DNA from: Cavenderia fasciculata
Lineage: Eukaryota > Evosea > Eumycetozoa > Acytosteliales > Cavenderiaceae
Length of the DNA: 64,000 bases
Reading direction: 5' to 3'
NCBI RefSeq assembly: GCF_000203815.1
Contig: NW_004457713.1
Coordinates: 263,358-327,357 of the forward strand
The notes under the pieces are model-generated. The model made no database searches. It was not told the origin of the DNA and saw only the letters and a program-made list of their open reading frames with translations. Made by a program: the position numbers and the translations under genes. Shown here piece by piece: positions 1-11,491 of this stretch. Numbering within the stretch: position 1 is the stretch's first letter; each line of letters starts with the position of its first letter.

Positions 1-2603
1 GTAGAATCAGTGCCACAACCAGTGTTTGAGGCTGTAAGGTATGAGGCAGCCGAGTTGATCAATTCAACACTTACAGATACCTTCAAATCCCATTTGTTTG
101 GTATTATTAAATCAATGGCTACTTTTTTAATATCAAGTCGTATGTACCACCAATGTAATCTTATTTAATTTTAATAATAATTATTAATCAAAATACTGCT
201 ACTTATCTTTAGGTGGATGGGATGAATTAAAACCATCATTGGAGACCATTTTAAATAGAGAGAAGAGTAAGAAGAGAAAGAATTGTGGAGAGGAAGAAGA
301 AAAGGATAATGAATTAATGATTCATTTAGAATATGTATTACTTTTACCCAAAATGGGATCAAAGAACAAATATCAAAGGATGTTTAGAAATTTTCTATCT
401 GGTCAAGACTTGGCAGAGTCACTTGAACAAGACAAGACTCAACAAACTATTGGCAAGTTGGTCAAGGTGTTGGACAGACATTGTGAAAATGATTATACAG
501 GCACTCCAAGAATCATTTTTGACTACTTGTTGGATATGGCCACACCCACCAACTATACCGACAATCTAATAGAGAGTGTCATCAATCATTTGTACAAGTG
601 GCTGGCCAACCAATTTGAGGATGTGTCATTGGAAGAGTGGACAAATTGTGAATACGATAAACAAGAAGCTCAACTCATCGGCATTCATAATTCAACCGTG
701 AATCGATTGATAAGAGGTTTTGGTGAACGTGCGGCAGTCCTCATTTTCAATCATTTAACCACTCTATTTGAATCTAAAAGATGGAGAAAAAGATATGTGG
801 CATTGATTAGTTTTGCCCAATTATTATTGTGTTCACATATCCACTATTACAGTATTTCAAATCAATTTTCATTGTTTTTAAAGTATGTAAAATTATAAAG
901 AGATTGTTGATATCAATTATAAATTTTATTTATTTATTTATATATTTTTTAAGGTTGATATTAAAATTGATTGATGATGAAAATACAAAAGTTAGATGGG
1001 CATTACTTCATTGTTTGTTTAAATTATCTTTTGTTATGGGTAAAGAGATTGTTAAATCAAGGGACAACCCATTTTCTATTATATCAAAATTTGTCATTGA
1101 CCCGAATGAACGTATCAATACTGGTTGTTTCGAGTTGATCTTTCAAAAGTACCAATCGGTGAGAAATGGTGTATGTGGTAAATACATTTACAAAGTATTA
1201 CGTGACTGGATGAAAATACTACTTGAATCTCCAAAAAAGGATGTACTTGAATGGACAATTCATACGTTAGTGTCTTTGTCCAACTCGGATATAAATGTAA
1301 GTAATATACATAACTGTAATGATTACTATTATAATAATTAGTTTATTTATTTATTTATTTTGATATTTTTTAGAAGTTAAGAAAATTTGTACCAATTTTC
1401 TTTTCATTGTTGGAAAAACCTTCAACAGAAAATGTTAAAGAGATTTTATGGAGTGCAATCAAGAAATTTTCAGATAATTATTCAGATATTGACAAGAAGA
1501 CCTTGAACAGGTTTATGGTTTTCGCCAAAGGGAGTGAAATGTCTATTGACCCGATTGATGTTGTCGAGGCGTCACCTCTATTCATTCGAGCTGTTGGAGA
1601 GTCATTTAAACTCTATTTACCAATGGTAGTCAAGATGATTGTCGATATACTAGAGAATTTCTCAGATGATTCTTTGGAAGAGGAGAGGGAAAGAGCGTTC
1701 AATGTTTTGAAAAAAATGATAAATTCAGATTACAAACCATTGGCACCATTCGTACATTCCTTGGTACATCCACTGTGCAACTTTGCAGTTTCGAGCCTTG
1801 AAGTTGACTACGATAGAGACATAATTTTCTTAGTTTCCAATCTTTTACCTGGATGTATGAAGCTGTGCATTCGAGCACAAGTGGGTGTCGAAAAGACAAT
1901 CAAAGAGTTTGGTATGGAACTGGATTGCTTACTCAAAAAAATTTCCGATGATACCAACGATGACATCATGTATGAATGTGCCGACCTGGGAGCCAACATC
2001 ATCAATGCAATGGGGCATGACGTAATGACATTGGATCAAGTTCAATCAACGCTAAGTATAGTGACCGAGGTACAAAAAAGGCTTATTGACGAGAATTCAC
2101 TTGTACCTGATGTCGAGATCAATCTCTACAAACTGATTAACACGATGATCAGGTTTAACAGCACAGTCACATCACCTCTTATCACATATGAAATGTTGGG
2201 TAGATATTGCAAGAAACTTGGAGAGATTGAATTTGACAATTGCAAGGATTTAATCCTAGACTTTTTAGCCGAGTATTGCAAACATGGTGGAGAGAGTGCA
2301 ATCAACTCATTTCCCCTGATCATGGCAACCATAATCGGGTGCCTCGTAAACCTTAATAATGACTCTGAACGACGTAGCGCTGCTATTGCACTTGGTGCGG
2401 CAGCACAGACTGCCAAAGATAGATTCTCACCATGGGCTACCGAGGCGCTTCAAGGATTGGATACCATCGCCATGATGCCCCCCACATCTTCTAGTGACGC
2501 TATCCAAGCCAAGGAAGAAGCGTTGTCGAGTATTGAAAAAATCATCAAATATGTTCCACAAGCCGCCACCCAACACGATCAATATTGCAAGATGATTGAA
2601 TAA
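1..2603 (+). CDS. Importin-beta-like (importin-5 type) HEAT-repeat protein, 5' partial, 3' end degraded
   Basis: The gene runs in from the left edge. Visible exons are 1-139, 213-882, 954-1296 and 1374-2603, joined by GT-AG introns of about 70 bp that keep the frame. The protein is a chain of HEAT-like helical repeats. The stretch reading ALGAAAQTAKDRFSPWA near 2390-2440 and the repeat YLPMVVKMIVDIL near 1615-1650 resemble the middle and late repeats of importin-5/Kap121, nuclear import receptors that bind cargo and Ran-GTP. Its closest relative in the window is the inverted copy at 3085-5846. Compared with that copy, this gene loses the homologous frame after YVPQ (about 2560) and stops at 2603, so it lacks about 90 C-terminal residues including the IIPRWLNHLPL segment typical of these receptors. 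It may be a decaying copy. The importin-5 assignment is by pattern and moderately sure. Confidence 0.68.
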
Positions 2604-2795
2604 TTATTAATCAACAATAAATTTATAAAGAGGTTATTTACTTTGATTGAGCTGGAAACCTAGATTCTATTTATTTATACTTATTTATTTATTTTTAGGG
2701 TTGAATCAATAAACAACTCTATCTTTCTAATGATGATGATGGATACGATGAAATTAGTTATCATTCAAACATGATTTGTTAAATACTATACATAC
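2604..2795. other. Junction region between the inverted importin-like copies
   Basis: This short AT-rich stretch holds the point where homology to the inverted copy stops (about 2600) and where a segment homologous to 5698-5780 begins (about 2738). I see no gene in it. Confidence 0.5.
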
Positions 2796-3016
2796 AGTTG
2801 GATAAACTCCCTTGACAACTTTGTTTCTATCTAAAACATAGTTATCGAATCTTTGTTTTGCTTCTCTTGCTTTGTCATTGCTATTTTTGTTATTATGCTT
2901 TGTTAAAATGACAATAGTCTCTATAAATTCATCATCTGGTTGTTCCATACTACTTGTGATCTGTTTGTTGTAATATCTCTATTTAGAAGAATCATTTTAG
3001 ATAGATAGATAGATAG
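2738..3016. repeat. Direct repeat copy 1 (first-exon region of importin-like gene)
   Basis: The shared pieces are the ATGAAATTAGTTATCATTC region, the TATACATACAGTTGGATAAA block, GGTTGTTCCATACTACT and an ATCTCTATTTAGAA...GATAGATAGAT tail. They recur in the same order and orientation at 5698-5942. The two copies lie on either side of the gene at 3085-5846, so the gene and its upstream region derive from a segmental duplication. Copy 1 keeps about 100 bp of exon that copy 2 has lost. Confidence 0.7.
2796..2948 (-). pseudogene. Orphan first exon of an importin-like gene
   Basis: An open reading frame starts MEQPDDEFIETIV at 2948 and reads to a GTATGT splice donor after GVYPT (exon end 2796). Its content (NSNDKAREAKQRFDNYVL) looks like the N-terminal HEAT repeat of importins, where a loop of the type N-x-x-R-x-x-A-E precedes the second helix. 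A decayed version of the same exon, with the same MEQP start and KGVYPT end, stands at 5846-5776 as exon 1 of the neighbouring gene. No downstream exons follow here, because the DNA to the left belongs to the other gene in the opposite orientation. Confidence 0.55.
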
Positions 3017-3084
3017 ATTAATTTTATTTTATTTTAATGTAAGCAATCATCTCTCTATCTTTCTCTCGCTCTCTTTATCTATAA

Positions 3085-5846
3085 TCAATGACCAAGTTTG
3101 ATTGAGTAGTTCATGTATATGACTCTCTTTGACATTTGTTGTTTTTTATAGTGGTTGATGATTTTATAGAGTTGAGTAACATGTTGGTAATCTTTACCCA
3201 AACATTTGTTGGTGTAGAGATGGACAATCGCACATAGGTCTTCAATGACAGAAGAATCTCTCGTGTATTCTCTGTACCTGACTGTGAGTGGAAGATGATT
3301 CAACCATCTTGGAATAATATCGATAGTGTTGGCAACGATGACGACGACTTGTGGAACATATCTGATGATTTTTCCAATACTTGATATTGCTTCTTTGGCT
3401 CGGATAGAGTCTTTGGATGTAGATGTTAGGATCATATTTTCCAATCCTTGAATCGCTTCCGTAGCCCATGGCGAGAACCTATCTTTGGCAGTCTGTGCTG
3501 CCGCACCAAGTGCAGTCGCAGCGGTACGTAGATCCCAGTCATCATCAAGGTTTACGAGACACCAGATAATGGTTGGTATGATCTGTGGAAATGAGTTGAT
3601 TGCACTTTCACCACCATGTTTGCAATACTCGGTTAAAAAGTTGAGGATTTCTCCTTTGCAAAATACTTCATCAGTATTGGTGTCTCCAAGTTTCTTGCAA
3701 CATCGATCCAATATGTCATAGGTAATGAGAGGTGATGTGGCGGTGCTGTTAAGCTTGATCATCATGCTAATCGGTCTGTAGAGGTTATCCTCTACATCAG
3801 AGTCGTGAAAATCAGAGTCAAGCATTTCCAGCACCACGGTAAATGTGTTGAGCGTCGATTCAACTTGATCCAAAGTCATTATTACATCATTTCCCATTGC
3901 TTTGATAATGTTGGTTGTCAAGTCGACATATTCATACATGGTGCCATAGTTGAAATCATCCAAAATTTCTTCGAGTACCGTATCTAGTTGTCTACCAAAC
4001 ACTTTGATTGTCTTTTCGATACCCACTTGTGCTAGATTGCACAGCTTCATACATTGGGGTAAGAGGTCCATGGAAATGTCTTTAATTTGATCGTCGTCTA
4101 GTTCCAATACTACCAAGTTGCATAAAAGAGGTACCAAGCAAGGTACAAATGGTGCCAATGGTTTGTAATCTATGATTTTTATCAAAACTTTGAGAACACT
4201 TTTTCTTTTCTTTTCTTCTTTGAGTGGATAATCTAGTATATCGACAATCATCCTGACCACCATTGGTAAATAGATTAAACCACTTTCCAATAGCTTGAAT
4301 GAATATAGGTGATATCTTGACAATATCAACCGGATCAAAAGACATTTCATTCATAAACCTTTGTAACATCTTCTTGTCGATAAATATAGAAAATTTTGAA
4401 AATGTTTTGATTGCACCTCTACAAAACCTTTTTGATTGTTTGGTAAAAGGTTTTTCCAAAAATGAAAAGAAAATTGGTATCAATTTTCCAACATACTAAA
4501 AATAAATAAATAAATTAATTAAAATAATAATAATATAACATTTTTACTATTGTTGACTTACATTTTTACATCTTTTATAAACTTTATCAATGACATACAT
4601 TAAAGATTGAATTGCCCATTCAAGTACATATGGTTTTGTTGATTCGAGTAATATTTCAAACCAACCATTTAATACTTTGAAAACATTATCATCAACATTA
4701 TCATTTGTAAATGAATCGGTCAGTAAAAGAATCAACATACTACAACGATTTTGGATACGTTCATTTGGATCATCAATAAATTTTGAAATTACAGAAAATA
4801 TTTGTACTCTTGATTCATTCATCTCTTTACCCATTTCAATAGATAGTTTACCCAAACAATGAAGCATTGCCCATCTAACTTTAATATTTTCATCATCTAC
4901 CGAGTTTAATACTAACCTATAATAAATAAAAAGTAAATGTAAATAAAATAATTATTTTTTTAAATAATATTTATATTTGTTAATTTTAACATACTTTAAA
5001 ACCAATGGAAATTGATTTGTAATATTGTGACTGAGATTTGTATTTACACACAATTCAGATATACTAATCAAAGCAGTATATCTTACTCTCCATAGTTTAG
5101 AGTCCAACATGGTCATTAAACGATTGAAAATGGGGACGAGAGCGCGTTGATCAAGTTCCACCAATCGTCTAATACCTAAATGGGCGGCAATGAGTTGATC
5201 TTCTTGATTTTTTACTTTTACTGTTTCATCATCATCTTTTTCGAAAGAGTAAATGTAAAAGTTGCCACTCTCGGATCGACTATCTGTCCACTCTTCCAAT
5301 GGGGCATCCTCGAATTGGTTGACCAACCACTCGTATAAATGATTGATGACACTCTCTGTTTGGTCGGTAAAGTTGGTGGGTGTGGCCATAAACAACAAGC
5401 AATCAAAAATGATGCTTTTTGTTCTTGAAGTGTCTTTGAACCCCGTTTCACAATGTCTGTCCAACACCTCGATCAACGTTTTAATGATCTGAAGGGTCAT
5501 TTTCTTTATCGACTTTTGATTCTTTGAACCATGTAAATTGTATAGGTTGAGGACAATCCTATCAATAAGGTCACCACGAGCAATACCATCGATATTTGAA
5601 AGAATCGATAATAACATTGGCATCATCAAACAATATTGTTTCTCCTCTGTCAACTCTTTTTTACCAGAAACAAATATTTTGATGATTAATCTATAAAACA
5701 TGATGGATACGGTGAAATTAGTTATCATTCAAACATAATTTGTTAAATAATAATATCATATGTAACTATACATACAGTTGGATAAACACCTTTGACCATT
5801 AAAAAGAGTAACCATGATACAACTTGCTTTCAACTGGTTGTTCCAT
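3085..5846 (-). pseudogene. Importin-beta-like (importin-5 type) gene, second copy, inverted, frameshifted
   Basis: The copy lies tail-to-tail with the gene at 1-2603. Predicted exons are 5846-5776 (decayed), 5692-4996, 4916-4562 and 4495-3085, with introns at the same places as in the first gene. It keeps the C-terminal part the first gene has lost, including VVVIVANTIDIIPRWLNHLPL, a typical end for importin-5-like receptors. Near 4275, where the first gene reads TTTAAACTCTATTTACC, this one has TTTAATCTATTTACC. The two-base loss throws the upstream frame (4495-4280) out of step with the long downstream frame (4280-3085). The first exon is also broken by a stop. The product of about 830 residues would be shorter than the roughly 1,100 of the family. 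I read it as a recent pseudogene. A sequence error at the frameshift is possible but would not mend exon 1. Confidence 0.65.
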
Positions 5847-5942
5847 ACTACTCTACTCTACTCTAGTCTTACTTCTTTTATCTGTTGTTTGTTGTTTAGT
5901 ATTATCTCTATTTAGAATCATAATAGATAGATGGATAGATAC
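5698..5942. repeat. Direct repeat copy 2 (first-exon region of importin-like gene)
   Basis: Homologous in order and orientation to 2738-3016, with small deletions and a short insert. It covers the decayed first exon (5846-5776) and the upstream region of the gene at 3085-5846. Confidence 0.7.
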
Positions 5943-6122
5943 ATTTGTTTATAACTTTGTTTCGGTGGCATATCTAAAACAAAGCTTGGGCTTGGTTCAT
6001 GAAGTTCATTTGAAAGAAAACAAGTACAAAGAAGATCAAAAAAAAACAAATATTTATTAATGAATTATATTTTCGGTGGTCGTGTCACGACCTGTGCAAG
6101 CTTATTATTACTATTGATTAAT

Positions 6123-6539
6123 TTAAGCAATGACAGTACAATTAAAAGTATAGAGCATTTGAAGATTAGTAGCACCGATACCAGCAGAACCATAGAGACG
6201 AATACTATCACAATCAGGAACAGATAGCAAGTTGCAAACCAATGGAGACCATCCATACATGGCCTTGCAATATGGTTTGACATCATAAGTTACTCCATCA
6301 TTGATCAATTGATTATCAAACCAAATCATTGTCATTGGTGAATAATTGATTGTAAGTTTCTTTCCTTCTTGAACAACACTTGTAACTATAGTTGGTTAAC
6401 CGCCGCGAAAAAAAAAGGTAATTAGTAAAAGCTAGTATAATAAAATTTAATATATAAACATACTAGCAGCATTTGCAACTACAGCGGCACAAAGAATAAT
6501 AACAAAAATAGTAAACATTAGAGTTGTTGATTTAAACAT
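6123..6539 (-). CDS. Small secreted protein of unknown function
   Basis: Two exons, 6539-6464 and 6385-6123, are separated by a 78-bp GT-AG intron and give 112 residues. The N-terminus MFKSTTLMFTIFVIILCAAVVANA is a clear signal peptide: a lysine, a long hydrophobic core and small residues before a cleavage site around residue 23-25. The mature part is about 87 residues with four cysteines, likely forming disulfides. It has no membrane segment and no anchor signal. The start is fixed by the signal peptide and by an A-rich leader just before the ATG. I do not recognise the family. The gene is divergent from the LRR-like gene at 7059, and the two share about 520 bp of upstream DNA. Confidence 0.75.
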
Positions 6540-7058
6540 TTTTTAGGATAAGTTGTTTAGGTAGGTTTGATTAGGAGAGAATGATTTGATGATTTGATGA
6601 TTTGTAATGATGATGAATATAACCATCAACCAACCATCATCATTCTTTTATATGTTACTTTAGTATCACATTACTTTAGTATCGACGTATTAATCGTGTT
6701 TTAATGTATGCCATCATCTATCTCTTTATCACGCGAAAAGACGAATGATCACACATCTCCTCCACTTCTTTTAATCTCATCTCGACAGACTCTTTTCTAA
6801 AACACATCCAAACAAAAGTTGTAGAAGACTTTTAAATCACAATATTAATATTAAAATATATATTATATAAAAGAATAATAAAAGATTAGTTTGCAGCTAA
6901 CTATAGCCAAGCACAATCATTATCAAAATTAACTTCTGTGAATTTGGTTCAAGACATGAAGATATCTTGTGCAAAGGTTTTTTTGGATGATCATCTCTTT
7001 GATCGACACACCTTTTTTTTATTTTTCTTTTTTTTAAAGCGGGAAGAGAGATAGAGAG
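6540..7058. other. Shared upstream region of two divergent genes
   Basis: This is AT-rich DNA between the start codons at 6539 (minus) and 7059 (plus), with imperfect GATGATTTGATGATTT repeats near 6580. Promoters for both genes must lie here, but I can define no specific site. Confidence 0.4.
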
Positions 7059-9093
7059 ATGTTTAAAAGAGATAATGATAATGATGATATTATTACATCA
7101 TCATATGAATATCTACCATTAATATTACAAAGAAAGATTATATACTATTGTTGGTGTTTAAAATGGGAGAATAGATATCTTTATAGTAAGAAACAAAAAT
7201 TAGAATTGGGTATGTAAAGTCTTTAACCATTTTAACAGATGATTGTATTTATTTGTACTAATTATCTTTCTTTTTTATATCTTTTTCTTTTTATTTTTTT
7301 TAGCAATAGTATCATGGAATTGGTTTAATATGTCATCAAATGTATTTTTAGAAGTTAGTGAAGTATGCTTTAAACCAATGAAAGATGATATTGTGGAGAT
7401 GTATAGTCACATGTCTAGTCGGTATTGTTTGATAAAATCATTCAATCATCTATTCATCTATGATGACTATCACTATGGTACTCATAGTAGATTTCCAGAT
7501 ACCTCGAAAGATATGATTACATTTAGACATCATCGACAAGCCAATCAAGTACCTCTAGAGTGGTTTCAAACACAGTGCTATACTACATTGAACCATTTAA
7601 CCATCTATGTACTTGGATTCTGTCCAGCTGATCATCTATTGGGGTCACTCAGTATCCTAATGGATCTATTGATCAATTATCCAGGCAACAAACTACCCGA
7701 TGTCATTACGATTAGACAACGATCAGAATGGGTAAGACCAACATTTCAAGAAGGTGGAAAAGTATTGCAAGCTCATGATGTCATGAATCATATTAGATTG
7801 TTGACAACTCGAGCAACCAAGATTGACTGTGAATGTCATGCCACTCAAAACCAAAATGCCTATTCCAATAGAAGACAGTCGCTAAAACCCGAACATGACC
7901 AACTCCCTATCGCAATGACCAACTTTTTCTCGTCCAAAACACTGACCGACTTGTCGTTGGTCGAGTGTCAGTCGGAATGGCAGTACGACATTATCAGTAA
8001 CCTTCCCATCAGTCTCAAACGTCTGTCTCTACAATTTGGAAACATTCAACCAAGTGTCCTATCGAGTTTGACACGGTTCCAATTGTTGGAATACTTTTTT
8101 GCACCATCATTCAATTGGCAGCAAACCGATGACTATAGTAGACAATTCCTAGATGTCGTCAATAATCTACCAAACATTAAAGTGTTTTCAGTCAATAGAG
8201 TGTCAGTGTCACGTGCAACCAATCTATCAGCTCTATTTCACAAGGCTATTGCAAAACCGTCTATCACTTCGATTGGTTTGGAAATGGATAATGTAGAGTA
8301 TGGTGATCCTCTATTAATCAGCAATTCAATCCAAAACCTTCGAATCTATTTTGCATACGATATCAAATATAGTTGGGACGATCAACGTAAATGGAATCTA
8401 TTCACCAATCAATTCACCAACCTTCAATCACTCCTCCTCGAATCCAAACTTTTATTAAATAATCAAAACTTTTCTCAACTCTCCACCATCTTGAATAATT
8501 GTCAATCATTATTAACACTTGCGGTTGTAGAATGTTGGGCAACTTTACAAGAAGAAGTAGATGAAAATGATGAAAATAATAATATACATTTGGAAGAGGT
8601 TGCTGAAAAATATTCACAACCAGACGATGAAAGAGTTCAATCACGAGGAGATATAACACAAAAATCAATGATTGAATTATTTTCAACAATATTGTATCAT
8701 CCAACTTTATTAAACTTTGAAATCGATACTCAACCATCACGTCAACACATGTATCGATGTCTATTGGACAAAGACTATGACAAGAATACTCGATTACAAC
8801 TAGTACCAATGTACAAGGAATTAATGGGATCCATTCATCAAAGCTATATCATTACATTCAAATCAACAACTAGTAATTTAAAAATTAAATGTACAAATAC
8901 AACAAATATTCCAACTACCCTATTAACAGAAATGAAACAATTACTTCCAAAATCAAAATTAAAATATGATACTACTATTCAACCAAATCTTAATAGACAA
9001 ATTATTAATAATAATAATCAAAATAATAATCAAAAGAATAATAATAATTTAAAAGGAAAACAATATAAAAAAGGTAATTGTTTAATTCAATAA
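7059..9093 (+). CDS. Leucine-rich/F-box-like dictyostelid family protein
   Basis: Exon 1 (7059-7209) begins MFKRDNDNDDIITSSYEYLPLILQ and ends in a GTATGT donor. Exon 2 is 7304-9093. The total is 646 residues. The N-terminal LPLILQRKIIYYCW segment resembles the F-box-like helix that starts many dictyostelid LRR and FNIP proteins. The middle has irregular leucine-rich units such as TLTDLSLVECQ and SLKRLSLQFGNIQPSVLSSL (about residues 225-300). The last 40 residues are Asn/Lys-rich low complexity. By family logic it could be a substrate adaptor of an SCF ubiquitin ligase, but that is inference from the N-terminus only. The frame is intact. A decayed relative may lie in the opposite strand just downstream. 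Confidence 0.7.
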
Positions 9094-9149
9094 AGAAAAA
9101 AAGAGATGGACACTTGAAAAATTATTATTTAATTATTTATTTTTTATTA

Positions 9150-10040
9150 TGTTCAAAACACCAATGCCATTTCCATACAATTATTGGATTCAAAGATATT
9201 ATTTTATAGATTAGATAAATTGGTTCATATTGTTGTTGATTATACTATTTTCTTTTCTTTTTTGTTGACGATGATTCCACCAACAAGTGACTCTTTACTC
9301 TTTTTCCAATACCAATACATTTCTATTATCAGTGTCCAATCTTTGAATTTTAAAATGAAATGTTGAATTTGAAATGATTATAGTTATATATCGAACATTG
9401 GTATGATTGATTATTTCATCTAATCTAAATGACCATTGTGAGAGAGCAGGAATTGTTTTACAAGTTGGATGTGTTGTATTGTATGGTGGCCATATTTGTT
9501 GTTGGTCAGATATGTTTGATGAGTATGGATCTGATTGAAAAGATTGAAAGATTAGTTGATTTTTGTATTGGTTGTTCTTTTAAAGATATTGATAGATATT
9601 TGATGGTTGGTGCAACAAAATATTCAATATCATCACAAGAGAGTTTGAAGTTTTCAAGATTAGGTGGATAAGAAGTAGAGGATTGGATAAAATTGGTATC
9701 TTTGGTTTCCGAGTCCACATTCGAAACTAGTTTTTTTAAACTCCAGAAGTGGGAAAGTTGGAGCTTGATTGATTTCTTATTTTAATTTGATGAGATAATC
9801 CCCGATCGGTTCATACTCTCCCAAGATTGTTAGATGAGTGAGTGAAGGTGGAAAACAAATTGATCAAGAATATTTTCTTTTTTTATTCTCTCTATCTCTT
9901 TAAATTTTATATAATGACTATCATCAATTGATAATGTAGATATAATATGTTTACTATTAACTTGTAGACAAATGTATTATAATAGTATACCACATCGAAT
10001 TAGAAGATTGATAAAGTTTAAAGGAATAAGAGTTTTCAAT
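9150..10040 (-). pseudogene. Remnant of an LRR/FNIP-like gene
   Basis: In minus-strand frames there are short protein-like pieces interrupted by stops and frame changes: PPSLTHLTILGEYEPIGDY near 9850-9790, then PPNLENFKLSCDDIEYF and PTIKYLSISLKEQPIQK at 9670-9560. These are the P-x-x-L-x-x-L-x-L pattern of dictyostelid LRR/FNIP repeats. No long intact frame connects them. I read the stretch as a decayed gene; the exact limits are uncertain. Confidence 0.38.
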
Positions 10041-10322
10041 GATAAAGGAGATAAATCATTACAATTTTAGATCAACAGCTACTCAATACAACCTCAACTC
10101 TTTTCAAGATATATTAAAGAATAGTACGATATCGGATCAACATGTTTTACACCCACGTCAAACCAACAATAATGACTATCCAATGTGGATACAAGATCGT
10201 ATTTGTACAAGTTTAAGAAAAGATCCAAGTAGCATTACAACTGTATTGTTGGAGAATTAAATACCAAATTTGTTAGAACCTCTCTACAAGATACCATCAA
10301 TCGTGTCTATCTATATCAACAA
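10041..10322. other. Boundary region next to the truncated LINE
   Basis: The plus strand carries a 73-codon open frame (10039-10260) rich in Asn, Ser and Thr. I cannot tie it to any family, and it has no clear gene context. Base composition turns from AT-rich to balanced at about 10340-10380, where the mobile element begins. Confidence 0.25.
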
Positions 10323-11490
10323 CTATAAAGCTGAAAATAGAGTTGATCTTGATCGAGTATACAATATCTTGATCGAGAGTCGAAAGGCCTCCAAGATGTC
10401 CTTTTCCTTTTCACAGATGGCAGACGTGGTTGGGTGCTTGATGGACGACACCTCTCGATCCCTCTCACGACCTTTGATCATGGCCGTTAGGAACCTTGAC
10501 GGTACCTCGCCGTATCGAATTCTGGAGACACAGTGTTGTTCTCTACGTTCTTTTTCGATGGTGTCGACTAGATCTTGATGCTCGACCCTCCACTCTTCGA
10601 GTTGTTTCTTGTTGGCGGCGGTGGAAGACTTGATGAGTCGGAGCAGTTCCCTTTGGCGTCTCACTCTGATGTCAGCCTCTCGATGGGCAGCTCTGGTGTA
10701 GATGTTTTGGATTTTGGTTTTGGCTTGTAACCACAGTTCGGTTGGATCGGTGGTAATTTGGTTGGCACTCTCAATGAGCGATTCTATTTGTAGGTTGGCT
10801 GTTGGGTCAAAGAGCAGGGAACCCTTTAGCACCCACAGTGGTGATTTCTTCTTCTTTTTGTTGTTGGATAGGATAGAGTGGTTAGTGTCAACGATCATAA
10901 TCTTGTGGTCTGATTTGGAGCCTTCGACAAACATGAATGATTGGATCGATTGGGCTGTGGATGGAGTAGTGAACAACCGGTCGATTGTACGCTGTTTCCA
11001 AGAGTATGATGGACCCGTCGTAATGGTAGCCTCGTAGAGTTGAGAGCACTCTAGGGTAGTCTTGAGGTACCTTGGGAGGTACTCGTTGCTGTCTCGGTTG
11101 AGATTGACGTCGCCGATAAACATGTCAGCACCGTCTAGATGGTTGCTGGTAATGTACTCTCGTACCCATTTACCTTTTGTGTCATTTGCAGGTATGTAGA
11201 CAGCGATGATAGTGAACGGCTTGTCCGAGTTGATCGTGATGCTGACCATTCTTCCTTTTGCGATTTCTTTGTAGGTTATTATATTGGTGGTGTGGTTGAC
11301 GACGGTGATGCCTGACCCTTTCCCATTCATGAACGAGGTGGAATTGGGGAAGGTCTTGGTAATGGCAGTATCGTTGTCGAGGTTCGTCTCCGCAAGAATC
11401 GAAATGTCAGGGCGATGGAACGTGACGTCGGTGGCGACGAGGTTCTGGGCATGGGGTGACGACAGTCCCTGACAGTTCCAGTAGAGTATC
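10323..11490 (-). CDS. LINE ORF2, N-terminal apurinic-like endonuclease part only
   Basis: The frame begins directly over the end of ORF1 without a nearby ATG, reading ILYWNCQGLSS, the usual first strand of APE-type endonucleases of non-LTR retrotransposons. An ETN motif follows (the catalytic Glu), then MFIGDVNLNRDS (the D-x-N motif), SYSWKQRTIDRLF and finally SDHKIMIVD (the SDH motif), all in family order. After the endonuclease comes the charged linker that normally leads to reverse transcriptase (RYGEVPSRFLTAMIKGR). The frame then runs into unrelated AT-rich DNA and stops at 10323. Reverse transcriptase and everything after it are absent. The likely start mechanism is a frame change or re-initiation at the ORF1 stop. 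Confidence 0.8.
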
Positions 11491-11491
11491 C

